A stretch of 64,000 nt of DNA from Brevipalpus yothersi (Eukaryota; Arthropoda; Arachnida; Trombidiformes; Tenuipalpidae). This document shows, one piece after another, positions 36,780 to 47,640 of this stretch. The first letter of the stretch is position 1; each line of letters starts with the position of its first letter. The stretch covers positions 1 through 64,000 of the forward strand of contig QZCP01000204.1 of NCBI GenBank assembly GCA_003956705.1, given 5' to 3'. The notes under the pieces are model-generated. The model was given only the letters and a program-made list of their open reading frames with translations. It did not search any database and was not told where the DNA came from. The translations under genes were made by a program, and so were the position numbers.

Positions 36780-38019
36780 ATGGCTGTGGGATTAAAAACA
36801 ATCTTGCGCCTAAGTAATATCGAACGTTTTAGTCATCAACTTAAGCAATCAAGATTATTATGTTCATCACAGGATGTATCCAATCGTTTCCAGACTGCCA
36901 TGAACAAAGTGACCAAGTTGAAGGAAGAGCCTGAAAATGACCACAAGTTACAATTATATGCTCTCTATAAACAATCAACAGTTGGTCGATGTGATTCAAA
37001 GCAGCCAGGAATGTTTGATATTGTGGCTAAATTTAAATGGGAAGCTTGGAGTAAGCTGGGAGATCTCAGTAAGGAAGATGCTATGAAAAAGTATGTGGAA
37101 ACAGTTGAGGAATTGGTCAAGTCTATTGGAGTTCAAGAAGATACTGCCACAAATTCCACTGATTCTACATCAGGTGGAGATATTTTGACATCAACTGATC
37201 GAGGAGTTCTAAAGATGACTCTCAATAGACCAGGAAAGAGGAACGCTGTTACCATTGATATGTACGGTGATATCACCAAGATGCTCCATGATGCTGCGAA
37301 AGATGATAATATTAAGATGATTGTTTTCACTGGCAACGGTGAATATTACTCAAGTGGAAATGATTTGAGTGAGTTGAAGATGACAACAACAATTTAGACC
37401 TATCTAACTTTCTCACTTTCTTTACCTTCTAGCCAAAATGGCCATCAACTCAAGAGAAGACTTGGAAAAGTTGTCCAATTTTGGTCAAAAAGTTTTGCAA
37501 GACTTTGTCGGTGCAATAATTGACTTTCCAAAGCCAATTATAGCTCTCGTTAATGGGCCTGCAATCGGTATCATGGTCACAACGTTAGCTTTATTTGATA
37601 CAGTTATTTGCACAGACACAGCTACCTTTTCTACTCCTTTCCTGACAACAGCTCAAACTCCCGAAGGATGTTCTTCCCTCACTTTTCCTCGTATAATGGG
37701 TACATCGAAAGCAAATGCTATGCTTTTATTCAATGAAAAGATGAGCGCACATCAGGCTTACGAATGTGGTCTAGTATCTAGAGTCATTCCGAAAGATGAG
37801 ATCGATTCTTTTCTTAACTCGTGGTTGTATGGTGAAAATGGACTCATTACAACTGGCTCAGTTTTGATGTGGAAAGAGAGCAAAAAACTCATGAAAACTG
37901 AGCAGGAAAAGGCTTTGCTTCACGAAACTAACAAGAGAGAGTGTGAAGTTTTGGCCAAAATGTGGCTAACTCCTGATTTTGCTAAAGCAATGGCAAAATT
38001 TATGTCAAGAAAAAAATGA
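36780..38019 (+). CDS. ECI2: Enoyl-CoA delta isomerase 2 (ACBP plus isomerase domains)
   Basis: Exons 36780-37368 and 37433-38019 sum to 1176 nt and 391 aa (human ECI2 is about 394). The N-terminus is Arg/Lys-rich and lacks acids, as expected for mitochondrial import. An acyl-CoA-binding domain follows at about 34-120, with ALYKQSTVG and KWEAWSKL. The crotonase-fold isomerase domain runs from about 135 to the end. It has the oxyanion-hole segment (SSGNDL) interrupted by the intron, the NGPAIGI segment and the catalytic Glu in TPEGCSS. The enzyme moves cis-3 or trans-3 double bonds to trans-2 during beta-oxidation of unsaturated fatty acids. The C-terminus ends SRKK rather than the SKL peroxisomal signal of vertebrate forms, so a mitochondrial site is more likely. 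A poly(A) signal AATAAA lies at 38064-38069. The gene converges on NXT with only 65 bases between the stops. Confidence 0.93.
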
Positions 38020-38063
38020 GATAACCTTTCTTATAATTATTAATATATTTACAAATTTTATCA

Positions 38064-38069
38064 AATAAA
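38064..38069 (+). terminator. Poly(A) signal of ECI2
   Basis: AATAAA 45 bases after the ECI2 stop and just before the stop of the convergent NXT gene, so the two 3' ends probably overlap. Confidence 0.6.
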
Positions 38070-38084
38070 CTGCAACATATTTTA

Positions 38085-38486
38085 TCAGAGATTTCGATGA
38101 GTTTGATTCAATATTTTCCAATTTTTGTTACTCTCATCTGTCATCAAGGTGAATGTTTGAGTAAAATTTTCTGGTGCTTTTCCAGTGAATTTCATTTTCC
38201 CGCAACATGTGACAATCATCATTTTGCGTTTATTGAAAAACGGCATATCCATTATTCCTTGACCATCAATGCTGTTCAAAGTAGTTTCACTAACAGGCAA
38301 CTTTTTGTAGAAACTAGTTATACTGTCACGATTTTTGAACTCATTACCATTCCAAAGTACAACGGCATCATCCATGAAAAGATCCTCGAACCGGTGTCTT
38401 TGTTTATCCATAGATTCGAAAAATAATTCACCAAACTTTTTAACATAATCACATGTCATTTGAATATCCAACTCCGAGAATGCCAT
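38085..38486 (-). CDS. NXT1: NTF2-related export protein (NXT/p15)
   Basis: A single coding exon of 134 codons gives 133 aa (human NXT1 is 140). The NTF2-like fold is recognisable from FESMDKQRH, VLWNGNEF, SFYKKLPVSE, CCGKMKFTG and NFTQTFTLM, in the order seen in NXT1/NXT2. NXT pairs with NXF1 (TAP) to carry mRNA through nuclear pores. The start ATG at 38486 matches the family start. The longer upstream open frame contains splice-like sequence. A candidate donor at 38606-38607 (GTGAGT) suggests a 5' noncoding exon beginning near 38608. It is divergent from PUF60, with about 560 bases for both promoters. I cannot tell NXT1 from NXT2, since arthropods usually have one. Confidence 0.88.
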   Translation of the reverse strand: MAFSELDIQMTCDYVKKFGELFFESMDKQRHRFEDLFMDDAVVLWNGNEFKNRDSITSFYKKLPVSETTLNSIDGQGIMDMPFFNKRKMMIVTCCGKMKFTGKAPENFTQTFTLMTDESNKNWKILNQTHRNL

Positions 38487-39048
38487 CTTGCCATCAACAC
38501 TTGCTTGACCCACTAAACACCTTGAAAATACTAAACAAGCCGGAAAAACAGAAAAATTAATCATCAATAAAATTCATAAACAATCTGTTCACATTAGCTA
38601 CACTCACCTTTGTGAGAATCGATATCCACGAACAAACAGACAATTTCGGTAAACTTTCAAGCCAAGAGAAGATCAACAAACTCTACACCTTCAGAGTATG
38701 AAGGATAATTGATTAATTTAACTTGAAAAGCAATTAAATCAAGTTAATCACATGATAAGTTTCATGAATCATGATGATGAAACATGTGAAGCAACCTTTT
38801 TTTGCCGGCTGTTGCTCAGTAGCGACACACTTTCATCGACTTTTGATTGTTACATGTTTACATTTGATTTACATTGTTTTGTGGTGGACATAATTTTGTA
38901 AGTGGTTGACATCTTCTTCAAATTGGTTAGATGATTGTCAGTGATAATAATTGTAATTAATTTTGATCTCTTGTGATTGAGTACTTTTTCATTGTTGTGG
39001 TTGGTGGAGTGTTATAGAGTGTCAAGAGAGGAGAGAAGAGATAAAAAA

Positions 39049-40881
39049 ATGGCTATCAGTTTAGCGGCAGCTCTCAATATGGGCCACCCTGAAAATGATG
39101 ATCAAAATTCGGATTCATCAAGCATATTGCAAACTGGACAACTTATATTGGGACCAGGAGCACTTCGAGCGTCTGCCATTCAAGCTGGATTGGTTAAACT
39201 TACACCGGAACAGTATGAGTCGATCACAAAAGCCAAAAAGTATGCTATGGAGCAAAGCATTAAAAGTGTTCTGGTGAAACAGACAATTGCTCATCAAGCG
39301 CAGCAACAAAAGTCGTTACAAAGACATCAAGCTTTGGTATTAATGTGTCGAGTTTATGTTGGTAGTATCAGTTTTGAACTTAAAGAGGACACTGTCCGGC
39401 AAGCTTTTCTTCCTTTTGGTCCCATTAAATCTATCAACATGTCCTGGGATCCTTTAACTCAGAAGCATAAGGGCTTTGCTTTCGTCGAATATGAGCTACC
39501 TGAAGCAGCCCAGCTTGCTCTCGATCAGATGAATGGTGTCATGATTGGTGGTCGAAATATTAAAGTAGGTAGACCCAGTAACATGCCTCAAGCTGCACCA
39601 ATCATCGAACAAATTACACAAGAGGCGAAAAAGTTCAATCGAGTATACATTGCCTCGATCCACTCAGATCTCACTGAATCGGACATACAGTCAGTTTTCG
39701 AAGCATTTGGAAAGATAAAAACTTGTAAATTAGCTCAATTGCAGTACCCTGGTCGACACAAAGGATATGGTTTCATAGAATACGAAACGGAGCAGGCTGC
39801 CATCGATGCGATAAACTCTATGAATCTTTTCGATTTAGGTGGCCAGTATCTGAGAGTTGGAAGAGCGATCACACCACCCAATTGTTTAGAGGGACCAGCT
39901 ACTCTTGCCCAGCCAAGTACTATGCCCACAGCGGCTGCAGTGGCCGCTGCCGCAGCTACCGCTAAAATCCAAGCAATGGAAGCGACTGGGACCTCATTAG
40001 GAGCCAATGCCACCACTAACTCAACGCCCAGTGCTACTCCACTTCTAGAAGGAATGTCCACTATTCCACCTCCTGGTTTGGCGCTTCCCTCCATAAACTT
40101 AGCTGGAGCATCGAGCCTTCTGGCTCTCAAGAATGCTCAAGTTCAGCCTGTTCTAGCAGCAAATGCTCCAGGAATTATCACTGGAGTCACAGTTAATCCC
40201 CCCGCTCAACAGCCAGTGATTCATGTCCCACCACCAACTTTAGTAACGAGTCTCCCGATAGCCACGACCCCAGCATTCACAGCGCTAGGTGTTACACAAC
40301 CAACAATCAATTCGGTACCAAAAGTTGGTGAAATAAATGCGGCAGGACTTGCTGCAGCTCAGGAGCAAGCAGCTGCAATAACTGCAGCCAAAGAGAAAGA
40401 AAACAAAGAAGCTTTCAGTGGCGAGGAACCTCAAACATTACAACAGCAGGAAAATATGGTCATTAAAGGCTCTAGTGCTCGTCAAATCCTCATGCAAAAG
40501 CTTATGAGAAAAGCAGAATCAAGAGTGATCGTTCTTCGAAATATGGTTGGTCCTGAGGACGTTGATGATGAACTTGAAATGGAAGTGACTGAAGAGTGTG
40601 GTAAATACGGGACTGTACAAAAGGTTATTATTTATCAAGAGAAACAATCCGAAGATGAAGACGCTGAAATCATTATCAAACTTTTTGTTGAGTTCAGTAC
40701 GCCTCAAGGTAAGTTTGTATTACATTTACGTAAATCAGTGGATAATTGCATTTATATTTCTAAATATTCAGAAGCTATTAAGGCTCGTGATGGTCTGAAT
40801 GGTCGATTTTTTGGTGGTAACCTGGTCCAAGGAGAAATTTACGATCAAACTCTGTATGATGCAAATGATCTGTCTGGTTGA
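39049..40881 (+). CDS. PUF60: Poly(U)-binding splicing factor PUF60 / Half pint
   Basis: Exons 39049-40708 and 40772-40881 give 1770 nt and 589 aa. The family N-terminus is present ([25 protein letters not shown]). RRM1 is at about 103-180 ([21 protein letters not shown]). RRM2 is at about 200-278 ([21 protein letters not shown]). A long Ala/Pro/Thr-rich linker follows, and then the C-terminal UHM domain from about 490 ([25 protein letters not shown]). The nuclear protein binds U-rich tracts near 3' splice sites and acts with U2AF and SF3B1. I chose the ATG at 39049 because [12 protein letters not shown] opens the conserved region. The upstream in-frame extension is unsupported. The 63-base intron at 40709-40771 is a multiple of three and has no stop, so the unspliced message stays in frame. 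Confidence 0.93.
   Translation: MAISLAAALNMGHPENDDQNSDSSSILQTGQLILGPGALRASAIQAGLVKLTPEQYESITKAKKYAMEQSIKSVLVKQTIAHQAQQQKSLQRHQALVLMCRVYVGSISFELKEDTVRQAFLPFGPIKSINMSWDPLTQKHKGFAFVEYELPEAAQLALDQMNGVMIGGRNIKVGRPSNMPQAAPIIEQITQEAKKFNRVYIASIHSDLTESDIQSVFEAFGKIKTCKLAQLQYPGRHKGYGFIEYETEQAAIDAINSMNLFDLGGQYLRVGRAITPPNCLEGPATLAQPSTMPTAAAVAAAAATAKIQAMEATGTSLGANATTNSTPSATPLLEGMSTIPPPGLALPSINLAGASSLLALKNAQVQPVLAANAPGIITGVTVNPPAQQPVIHVPPPTLVTSLPIATTPAFTALGVTQPTINSVPKVGEINAAGLAAAQEQAAAITAAKEKENKEAFSGEEPQTLQQQENMVIKGSSARQILMQKLMRKAESRVIVLRNMVGPEDVDDELEMEVTEECGKYGTVQKVIIYQEKQSEDEDAEIIIKLFVEFSTPQGKFVLHLRKSVDNCIYISKYSEAIKARDGLNGRFFGGNLVQGEIYDQTLYDANDLSG
40709..40771 (+). other. 63-nt in-frame intron of PUF60
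   Basis: GTAAGT donor and TATTCAG acceptor. Removal restores the UHM sequence [16 protein letters not shown]. Retention would insert 21 residues without a stop. Confidence 0.85.
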
Positions 40882-41492
40882 TTCCTCCGTTATCCTCTCT
40901 TCGATGAGTCTGCCTTCCTTAAGAATTCACTCTCATGGATGTGAAGAGAAACCAAACCTCAGAAATCCTCATGGTAATTTATCATAGGGGGTAAGGATTT
41001 GAAACATTAACCTTCCCCCATTATTTTCATCTACCATACATCTGTTCTTTTTGGGATCTTGGTTTCCATATTAAGAATCACTCTTAACCTTATCTTAAAT
41101 TTGACAGTTGTACCTTGGCGTAAGCTCAATATCGAAAGCTAATACTGAAACACAATTTTGAATGTATTTTTTCTTTTGACTCTTTTTTCATTCAAATTTA
41201 CAAAAGATTTTGCCTGTTCGGTTCCATGGAGTAAGAGGATCTTCTTGGAAGTAAAGATTCTCTGACAATGGACATGATTCCATCATATCTCATAAAAATA
41301 CGTTGTTTCTCACTCTGACGAAAGATGGATAGTCGGCATTGTTTTATATGATGAATTGCGATTCATCAACAATTTTCTACTGTCAAGGTAACTTTCTCTT
41401 TCAATTTGTTAGTGATAATTTTGAGAGTTGGATGCAAGAGTTGCCTACTGTCAGAATTTGGTTGAAGATTTTTAGTGAGCAAAATTTCTGGG
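40882..41492 (+). other. 3' flank of PUF60 and 5' flank of the secreted-protein gene
   Basis: No further gene. It should hold the PUF60 3' UTR and the promoter of the next gene. Short open frames here are of random composition. Confidence 0.55.
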
Positions 41493-42276
41493 ATGAAATT
41501 TTTCACATCTATTCTTTTTTCTGTCGTTTTTGTTACTGTTTCAAGTGAGCAGAAATTAGAGCTTCCGGATCCCGATCATCAAAAAATTCACCTTCGTGAA
41601 TACAAAATTGAGGACAACAATGGACTTCATCGAGTAACTAGAATTTCCCTGTCTGAAGCGAAAGCGCTCGGAATTGACATCGAAGCTCTGAAAGTGAGTT
41701 ATCAAATTGCAAAATTGTTGATTGCTGTGTCTCAACTTAGAATTCAGCGAGAAAGATTTTGTTTAATTATTTTAACAATCTTGTTGATGGTCTATCCAAT
41801 CAACAGATGGGTCGACACCATGTCACTGCTCTTGGTGGACTTCCCATGACTTTGGTTGACAATATGGACTCCAACGTCAGGTAATGATCTGGCTTGAAGA
41901 TTTAAGTTTCCGAGGGTGTTGATCAAGATTATTTTGTTTTTGCTTCATTCTCTCGCTCATATTCTTTCTCTGAGTCACTGCAAGAGAACTTACTATTCTC
42001 TTTTCCATTGATAGAAATCAAAGGAATGCTGATAATATGAATATTTTTGAGCCGAAAAATACACTATACTCATCGCAACCACGAGTCAGAAGCTTGAGCT
42101 TAGCAAGCCCTCGGGAAAGGGAGCAAAGCCAACCTCTCAAACGATTCAAGCGAGATGATTCAGGAAACTCAAAAACTCTCAAGATGGATGGAAAGTATGC
42201 TCGACGTGTTCGAGAACAGTTGCAAATTTTCAATAATTTGCAAATTTTACGGAAATCTATTAGTGCATTTATCTGA
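41493..42276 (+). CDS. Small secreted protein of unknown function
   Basis: Exons 41493-41693, 41807-41880 and 42015-42276 sum to 537 nt and 178 aa, all with GT-AG junctions. The start ATG is followed by a clear signal peptide (MKFFTSILFSVVFVTVSS), predicted to be cut near residue 18. The mature part is basic and polar with no transmembrane segment or cysteine. It has several dibasic sites (KR-F-KR-DD near 131-136; ARR-VR near 155-159) that could be prohormone convertase sites. I recognise no family. A decayed copy lies at 47277-47640 and shares the ISL-EA and PMT segments and the intron positions, which supports this gene model. Alternatives are a neuropeptide-like precursor or a lineage-specific secreted effector or structural protein. 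Confidence 0.65.
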
Positions 42277-42656
42277 GAGGACCGACCAGCAAGTTGTTGA
42301 ATGTTCTTGATGAATCAAGTTTTGACCGTGTTTTTGCTACAACAAATAAATATCAAACTGAAATTCCTCAGAACATTTCATCCAATCGCTAAAAATTTCC
42401 AGGGTAACTCTATTTATCGAAAATGTCAATTCTCAGTGGAAACAAAACTTTTCAGAATAGTGGACGATTCCCTCTATCCCAAACTGAATTCGACTAAAGA
42501 CTGATCATAGAATTGAAGCCAAAGCACAAAGGGTAAATTATTTATTCACAATTGCTGGGTGACTTTCAAAATATATCAATCAATGAACCAGCATAATTTG
42601 GCACCTTGAACAAGCTTTTTTCTTATTTCAGACAATGGAGAGAAATTGGTGAGAAA

Positions 42657-42717
<61 letters not shown>

Positions 42718-43141
42718 ACCTCGTCTCTTGAAAAATAGCAAAGAGTACTGAACTCACTCTTGTCAATACTCTTTGAAAAATAGTCAAAATTCCTGTGGGA
42801 GAAAATAGCTAGGGACCAGCTCTTGTGGATATAAGATAAGATAAATGAATGAGAGAAATGAAATATTTTGTCCCTACAGTTTGTATTTCCCACCTTTCAC
42901 CTGATCCAAAACGTGTCAATATTGATACTTTTACTCGAATATCTCGATATCAAAGTGAGCGGTTTTCCTCTTCTTCAACTTGTGCGATCAAGTTGATGAC
43001 TTAAAAGTTTGTCATCACTATTGTGTTTGATTTGGTTCGATCTGGTGACGATCTAATCTGTAGCCTCAGAGGATAGTTTGATAGCAGTGAATTTTGATTT
43101 ATTTATATCAACTTATTAGTTAATTTCTGTGCCAAATTAGA
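42277..43141. other. Spacer upstream of the soluble kinase
   Basis: Contains the (CT)n tract at 42661-42714 and the probable 5' UTR of the kinase. No other gene is seen. Confidence 0.55.
42661..42714. repeat. (CT)n microsatellite, about 54 bp
   Basis: Uninterrupted CT dinucleotide run about 430 bases upstream of the kinase start. Confidence 0.95.
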
Positions 43142-44556
43142 ATGATGAATGATTCAAATTCTCCCAAAAGACTTCGTCTAAGTGAGGAAAACGTGAACTC
43201 AACAGAGGTGAAAATTGAAAAGGCAGACCCATCGATATCAGAATACTTCTTGAAACGGGGCTTTTGCATAAAGAGAATCATCGGCAGTGGTGGATCAGGG
43301 ATTGTTTTCCATGTGGAACACAACTTGGACAAACAACACTATGCAATCAAAGCCGTGAAGTTACCCACCAAGGAAAGTGAAAAAAGAGCACTTGAGGAGG
43401 CTCAAACTCTCGCCAGAATATATAATCCAGGAATCGTGCGATACCATGGCTCTTGGCGGGACACAATTCCAGAGAAGATGTTTAGTCGAGAAAGTCTCAT
43501 AGATATCCCCCTTGTTGCTGGATTAGACAGTAGAGATGTTTATGATAGATCGACACCCCCATTCCAGATATTTGATACCCCTAATCACGAGGAGGGAGCT
43601 GATCCGAACTATCTTTTCATTCAGATGGAACTTTGTCGAGATTATACTCTCAAAGAATGGATTGATCTCAATGGAGATCGGAATGATGTTCAAAAATTAC
43701 AAATAGCCCTTCAAATAGTAGAAGCGTTGGAGGTTGTACATAATGAGAAGCTTATACATCGTGATCTGAAGGTATATGATACATGAAATGCTTTTTTTAC
43801 ACTAACGTCGTCTCTGTTTTAGCCGAGGAACATTTTCTTCGACAATAAAGATGGCAAAAAGGTTAAAATTGGAGACTTTGGCCTAGTCACAGGATATGAA
43901 TACAATGCTCAAACGCTAAGTTTTAACGGTGGACAAAACGACCTCCCTCGCAAATCACCGCGAGCAAGTACTTATGTTGGAACTAAGGGTTACATGGCTC
44001 CTGAAATCGTAAGATCATTCATCACAACGAAGTTGTCCTGTTCTATCCATCTCTCAAATTTTCTAGGCGATATTTTCAAGTGAGATATGACAGGGCTTTG
44101 TTCTTGATTTTTTTTCCCGTTTCTAGATTGATGGTAAAGAATACTCCAAAAAAGTGGACATTTATTCACTTGGTCTCATTCTATTCAACCTCATGAGGCC
44201 ATATCGAAATGGTGAAGAGCAAAAGAGAGAACTTTCGGAAGCTAGAGAAGGGAAGTTTCCATCTTCATTCGAAAAAAAGTACCCAAGCATGGTAGGTCAT
44301 TACGATAAACCTTCACTCATGAATTTTGAGCTTTCTTACCTTTTGTCTTTTACAGTTCAGTCTCATCAACAGGCTTCTAGATAAAGACCCCGATAAGAGA
44401 TTAACAGCCGAGAAGATATCAGGGCGAATTCGTAAGCAATTAGAAAAAGCACGAGGAGGAGGCAGGAAAAGAAAAGCACCCAAAAAATTGAAGCAATTGA
44501 AGCCAACTTCTCAAAACAATATCACTCGAGGTGCCAGTAGCTCTCGAGATATATGA
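43142..44556 (+). CDS. Soluble PERK-like (eIF2-alpha-kinase-type) protein kinase A
   Basis: Exons 43142-43771, 43823-44008, 44127-44291 and 44356-44556 give 1182 nt and 393 aa. There is no signal peptide or membrane segment. The N-terminus carries a basic cluster (PKRLRL), and the tail is very Lys/Arg-rich (GGGRKRKAPKKLK), so a nuclear site is possible. The kinase core is complete: Gly loop GSGGSGIVF (48-56), Lys70 (YAIKAVK), an insert between beta4 and beta5 as in eIF2-alpha kinases, HRD (206-208), Asn of PRN, DFG (228), YMAPE and the DIYSLG Asp. Introns fall after HRDLK, after the APE region and about 55 codons later, all phase 0, exactly as in PERK at 53342-56443. By family it should phosphorylate Ser/Thr, possibly eIF2-alpha. 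The activating signal cannot be a luminal PERK sensor, because that half is absent. Poly(A) signal at 44668-44673. Confidence 0.85.
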
Positions 44557-45144
44557 AAATTCAGCGTGTTCTATGCGTGGGCAATCACACACAATTTCTT
44601 AATTTCTTATTAACTTACACTTTTTGCAACAATCCACAAGCGCTTTCCTCAAAAAGCAACAATCATCAATAAAATTATTGAAACATTCCCAAATAAATAT
44701 GTTCATAATTGTCATGATAAATTTATTTTATACCAAAAGCCTCTTTATCAATTGAATAAAAATCCTCGGGGCCAAAATACGGCCAGATTCTGATCTCGAG
44801 GGAAAATGTTTCGGCTCGAATCTATTTATTCGGTGAGAGTGGCGCAGATTGATTTCGATGAGGTGAATTTGCTCGTATCTCCAGAATTTTCTTATCCCTT
44901 CCACGAAAATTAACGGAAACAAATATGAATCTAGTATGTCTAACAAATATGATACATACATGTATTGTACGTGTATTCCACTGTCAAGCAATGTGTAAGA
45001 ATTGCAGTTCGACAAGTTCATGGTGTAGCTGCATCGCGGCTCATGTGCATGTGTACCATCAACATGCATACGACTTGTGAGAAGTAAACAAACATTACAC
45101 ATTTTTTTTTGATTCTCATGCTGATGAGTGGATGATCGCGAAAA
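44557..45144. other. Spacer between kinase A and MECR
   Basis: Holds AATAAA at 44668-44673, probably ending the kinase A transcript, and the MECR promoter. No gene is seen. Confidence 0.55.
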
Positions 45145-46333
45145 ATGCTCAATAAATGTTTACGAGGTTTAATTCCGAGAGGTACTGGACAAATGACCTC
45201 AAAAGTGTTTAGTTCAAGTTATGCGTTGATGATAAAAGAATTCGGTGATCCTAGTAAAGTAGTGGAAAAAGTTGATACTGAGAATCTGGTAAATGAAGGA
45301 ACTTCCCTGAAGGCGAGCCAAGTTTTGATTAACTTCAAAGCATCGCCGATCAATCCAGCTGACATTAACACCATTCAAGGGACCTATGGGGTCAAACCCA
45401 ATTTGCCAGTCGTAGGAGGAGGAGAAGGAGTAGCTAGTGTTGTCAAAGTTGGCTCAGAAGTCACCAAGATACGAGCTGGAGATCATGTCATACCAACAGT
45501 GCCTGGTTATGGGACTTGGCGAAGTTATGCAATTGCTGATCAAGAGGAATTATTTTGTGTAGATAAAGATTTAGACGTTTTCGATGCAGCTCAATTGTCT
45601 GTCAATCCTCCGACAGCTTATCGAATGTTGAAAGACTTCGTTTCACTCCAACCAGGTGAGTGTCTAATGTGACACGATCATGTTGATTCTCATTGTCAGT
45701 TGATTGTTATTTTGACTCCAAAAATTTGTCCCACACTATTTCACAGGAGATTCAGTAATTCAGAATGGAGCAAATTCAGCTGTAGGATTATATGTAATAC
45801 AACTTGCAAAAGAATGGGGACTCAAAACCATAAATGTTGTCAGAGATCGTACTGATGTCGAAGCAATGAATAAGCTAAACGATACTCTACGAAAGTATGG
45901 TGCTGATCATATTATAACAGAGGAACAACTTCGTGATAGAGATATCATGAGTAAAATATGGTCCACAACATCTAAGCCAAAGTTAGCTCTCAATTGTGTT
46001 GCAGGTCCCAATGCAACAGACTGCATGAGACATATAGCTCCCGGTGGTGTGATGGTCACCTATGGAGGAATGTCCAGAAAACCTCTGACAATTCCGGTTG
46101 GCCCTCATATCTTCAATGACATAAGATTTCATGCTTTTTGGATGACAAGGTGGAGAAATCAGAACAAAGATTCGCCAGCTCTACGCCAAATGATGGACGA
46201 ACTAACTAGTCATTTCAAGCATGGAAAAATCAGAGCTCCAAATGTTATAAAAATACCCATGAATGACTATAAATTAGCACTTGAGAAGGCAATGAAGCCT
46301 TTTGTGGAGGGAAAAGTAATAATGACACCTTAG
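45145..46333 (+). CDS. MECR: Mitochondrial trans-2-enoyl-CoA/ACP reductase
   Basis: Exons 45145-45655 and 45747-46333 sum to 1098 nt and 365 aa (human MECR is about 373). The N-terminus is basic and Ser-rich (MLNKCLRGLIPRG), typical of a mitochondrial presequence. The zinc-free MDR fold shows the catalytic segment PINPADINTIQGTYG with its Tyr, followed by the GGGEGVASV and GDSVIQNGANSAVG nucleotide-binding segments and the C-terminal IRFHAFWMTRW. The enzyme performs the last, NADPH-dependent step of mitochondrial fatty acid synthesis, which supplies lipoate precursors and acyl-ACP. It converges tail to tail with the SLC25A26 fragment, 110 bases away. A decayed copy is at 50738-51117. Confidence 0.93.
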
Positions 46334-46443
46334 TTTGTTTGAGTATGAAACTATTTTCAACGTCAAAAAATTTTACAAAATCTTTGGCTGCAAATTAAAT
46401 TTTCTCTAAAGACTAGATGATATGTGTGCATTAAGGCACTTGA

Positions 46444-47190
46444 CTAGTTTCTGAGTGATTCAAGGTAACGTATGGAAAAGTCATAGCCACCCAAGTATAT
46501 GGCCCCACCAAGAGTGATGAAAAGTATTCTAGGAGTAGCACCAAAATAGAGCCTGCGAATAAAGGTATCAAAAAGGGAAGGATTGTGAGAGTTTCTATTT
46601 TCCTTGGGTATCCATCGAACTTACCCTTTGAAACCCGATTCCTCGAAAACGTAGCGGATTACAAGAAAAAAGTTCACTCTTCCGTACTTTGGATCATTTC
46701 TCGCGAGCATGATTCGTGTCTTGGCAACATCGATCGGATTTGTGCATACAGCAGCAACAAAACCAGCCAAAGAGCCACAGAGACAAGCTTCCAAGCTGCT
46801 CGGTGCTCGATGTCTATACAGTGGGACTTCTTGTTTGAGGTATTCCCACAGTGGCAACTGAATAAGAGCGAAGGGTATATCACGTGCTATGGTTGATAGA
46901 AATCCACGATACAAGCCGAAAAATCCTTCCTTATGCAATGCTTCCTTAACCAAGTTTTTGGTTGGCATATTAGATGATTGTGCTCGCTGCTTGATCACTT
47001 CGACGGGCACCCTTATAGAACAAGCTGCCTGAAACAATAACTTCTTTGAATAAAGGTTGAATTGAACATAAGTTTACAGTACAAACCATTTCCCCAAAAG
47101 ATGCACCAATCATATTGAGAAAAATTTCGTTTCTGGAAGTTTTTGGTCCAAAGAAACTTGCTCGATGTAATTTAACGGTTCCATGAGCGA
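46444..47190 (-). pseudogene. SLC25A26 fragment (3' exons only)
   Basis: Carries exons matching the last three of the complete gene at 51228-52310: 47087-about 47190 (cut off), 46625-47028 and 46444-46552. Splice sites and the stop are intact, and the 404-nt exon is open. The first two coding exons and part of the third, which code for about the first third of the carrier, are missing. Sequence similarity ends abruptly at about 47190. By eye the 404-nt exon differs from the complete copy at only about 14 positions. Without its first transmembrane repeat it cannot make a working carrier. Confidence 0.85.
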
Positions 47191-47276
47191 TTAGAAAGTA
47201 CGATCAGAGCCCGATTAGAGAATGGAGTGTAGTTTCCGTCGGACAGATTTCCTTCCTATTGGAGAAGATTACTGAA

Positions 47277-47640
47277 GATGTACCTTCTACTCATATAACG
47301 TCTATTTTATTTCCTATTACTGTTCGCAGTTGGTAGAGATTGAGTCCACTTGATCGGAATAATCAAAATCTATCCATTGGGACATGATCGAAGGAAACAA
47401 TTTACTTCATCAAGCTCCTGAAATTTCTCTAGTTGAAGCCAGAGTCCTTTGGGATTGACATCGAGGGAATGGAAATGAGTTATATTGTTGCACCATCGGC
47501 TGGAAATTGCATTTCAAGATTTCATCGATAATTTTTACTATCATATTTGTGGACTATCCGATCAACAGATAGGCCAGCACTATGTTGGTTCTGTTGCTGA
47601 ACTACCCATGACTTCGATCGAGCTGCCTCAACTTGCTTAG
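47277..47640 (+). pseudogene. Decayed copy of the small secreted protein
   Basis: Matches exons 1 and 2 of the gene at 41493-42276. GAAGGAAACAATTTACTTCA aligns with GAGGACAACAATGGACTTCA, GGGATTGACATCGAGG with the exon 1 end, and the ATCAACAG acceptor with the exon 2 segment reading ELPMTSIE. In-frame stops occur in the signal-peptide part and shortly after. Exon 3 is not recognisable. It is the first element of duplication block B. Confidence 0.7.

Larger units (their letters stand above)
41493..47190. repeat. Tandem segmental duplication, block A
   Basis: The order is secreted protein, kinase, MECR, then a truncated SLC25A26. Block B (47277-51989) repeats the same order and orientation. Block A ends inside SLC25A26 exon 3, and block B continues into the rest of that gene. 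This is the expected product of one tandem duplication with its right breakpoint inside SLC25A26. Confidence 0.8.

Noticed and set aside
46585..46896. Plus-strand open frames at 46585-46896 and 51369-51720
   Set aside because: Antisense shadows of the SLC25A26 exons; they are similar only because the exons are duplicated.
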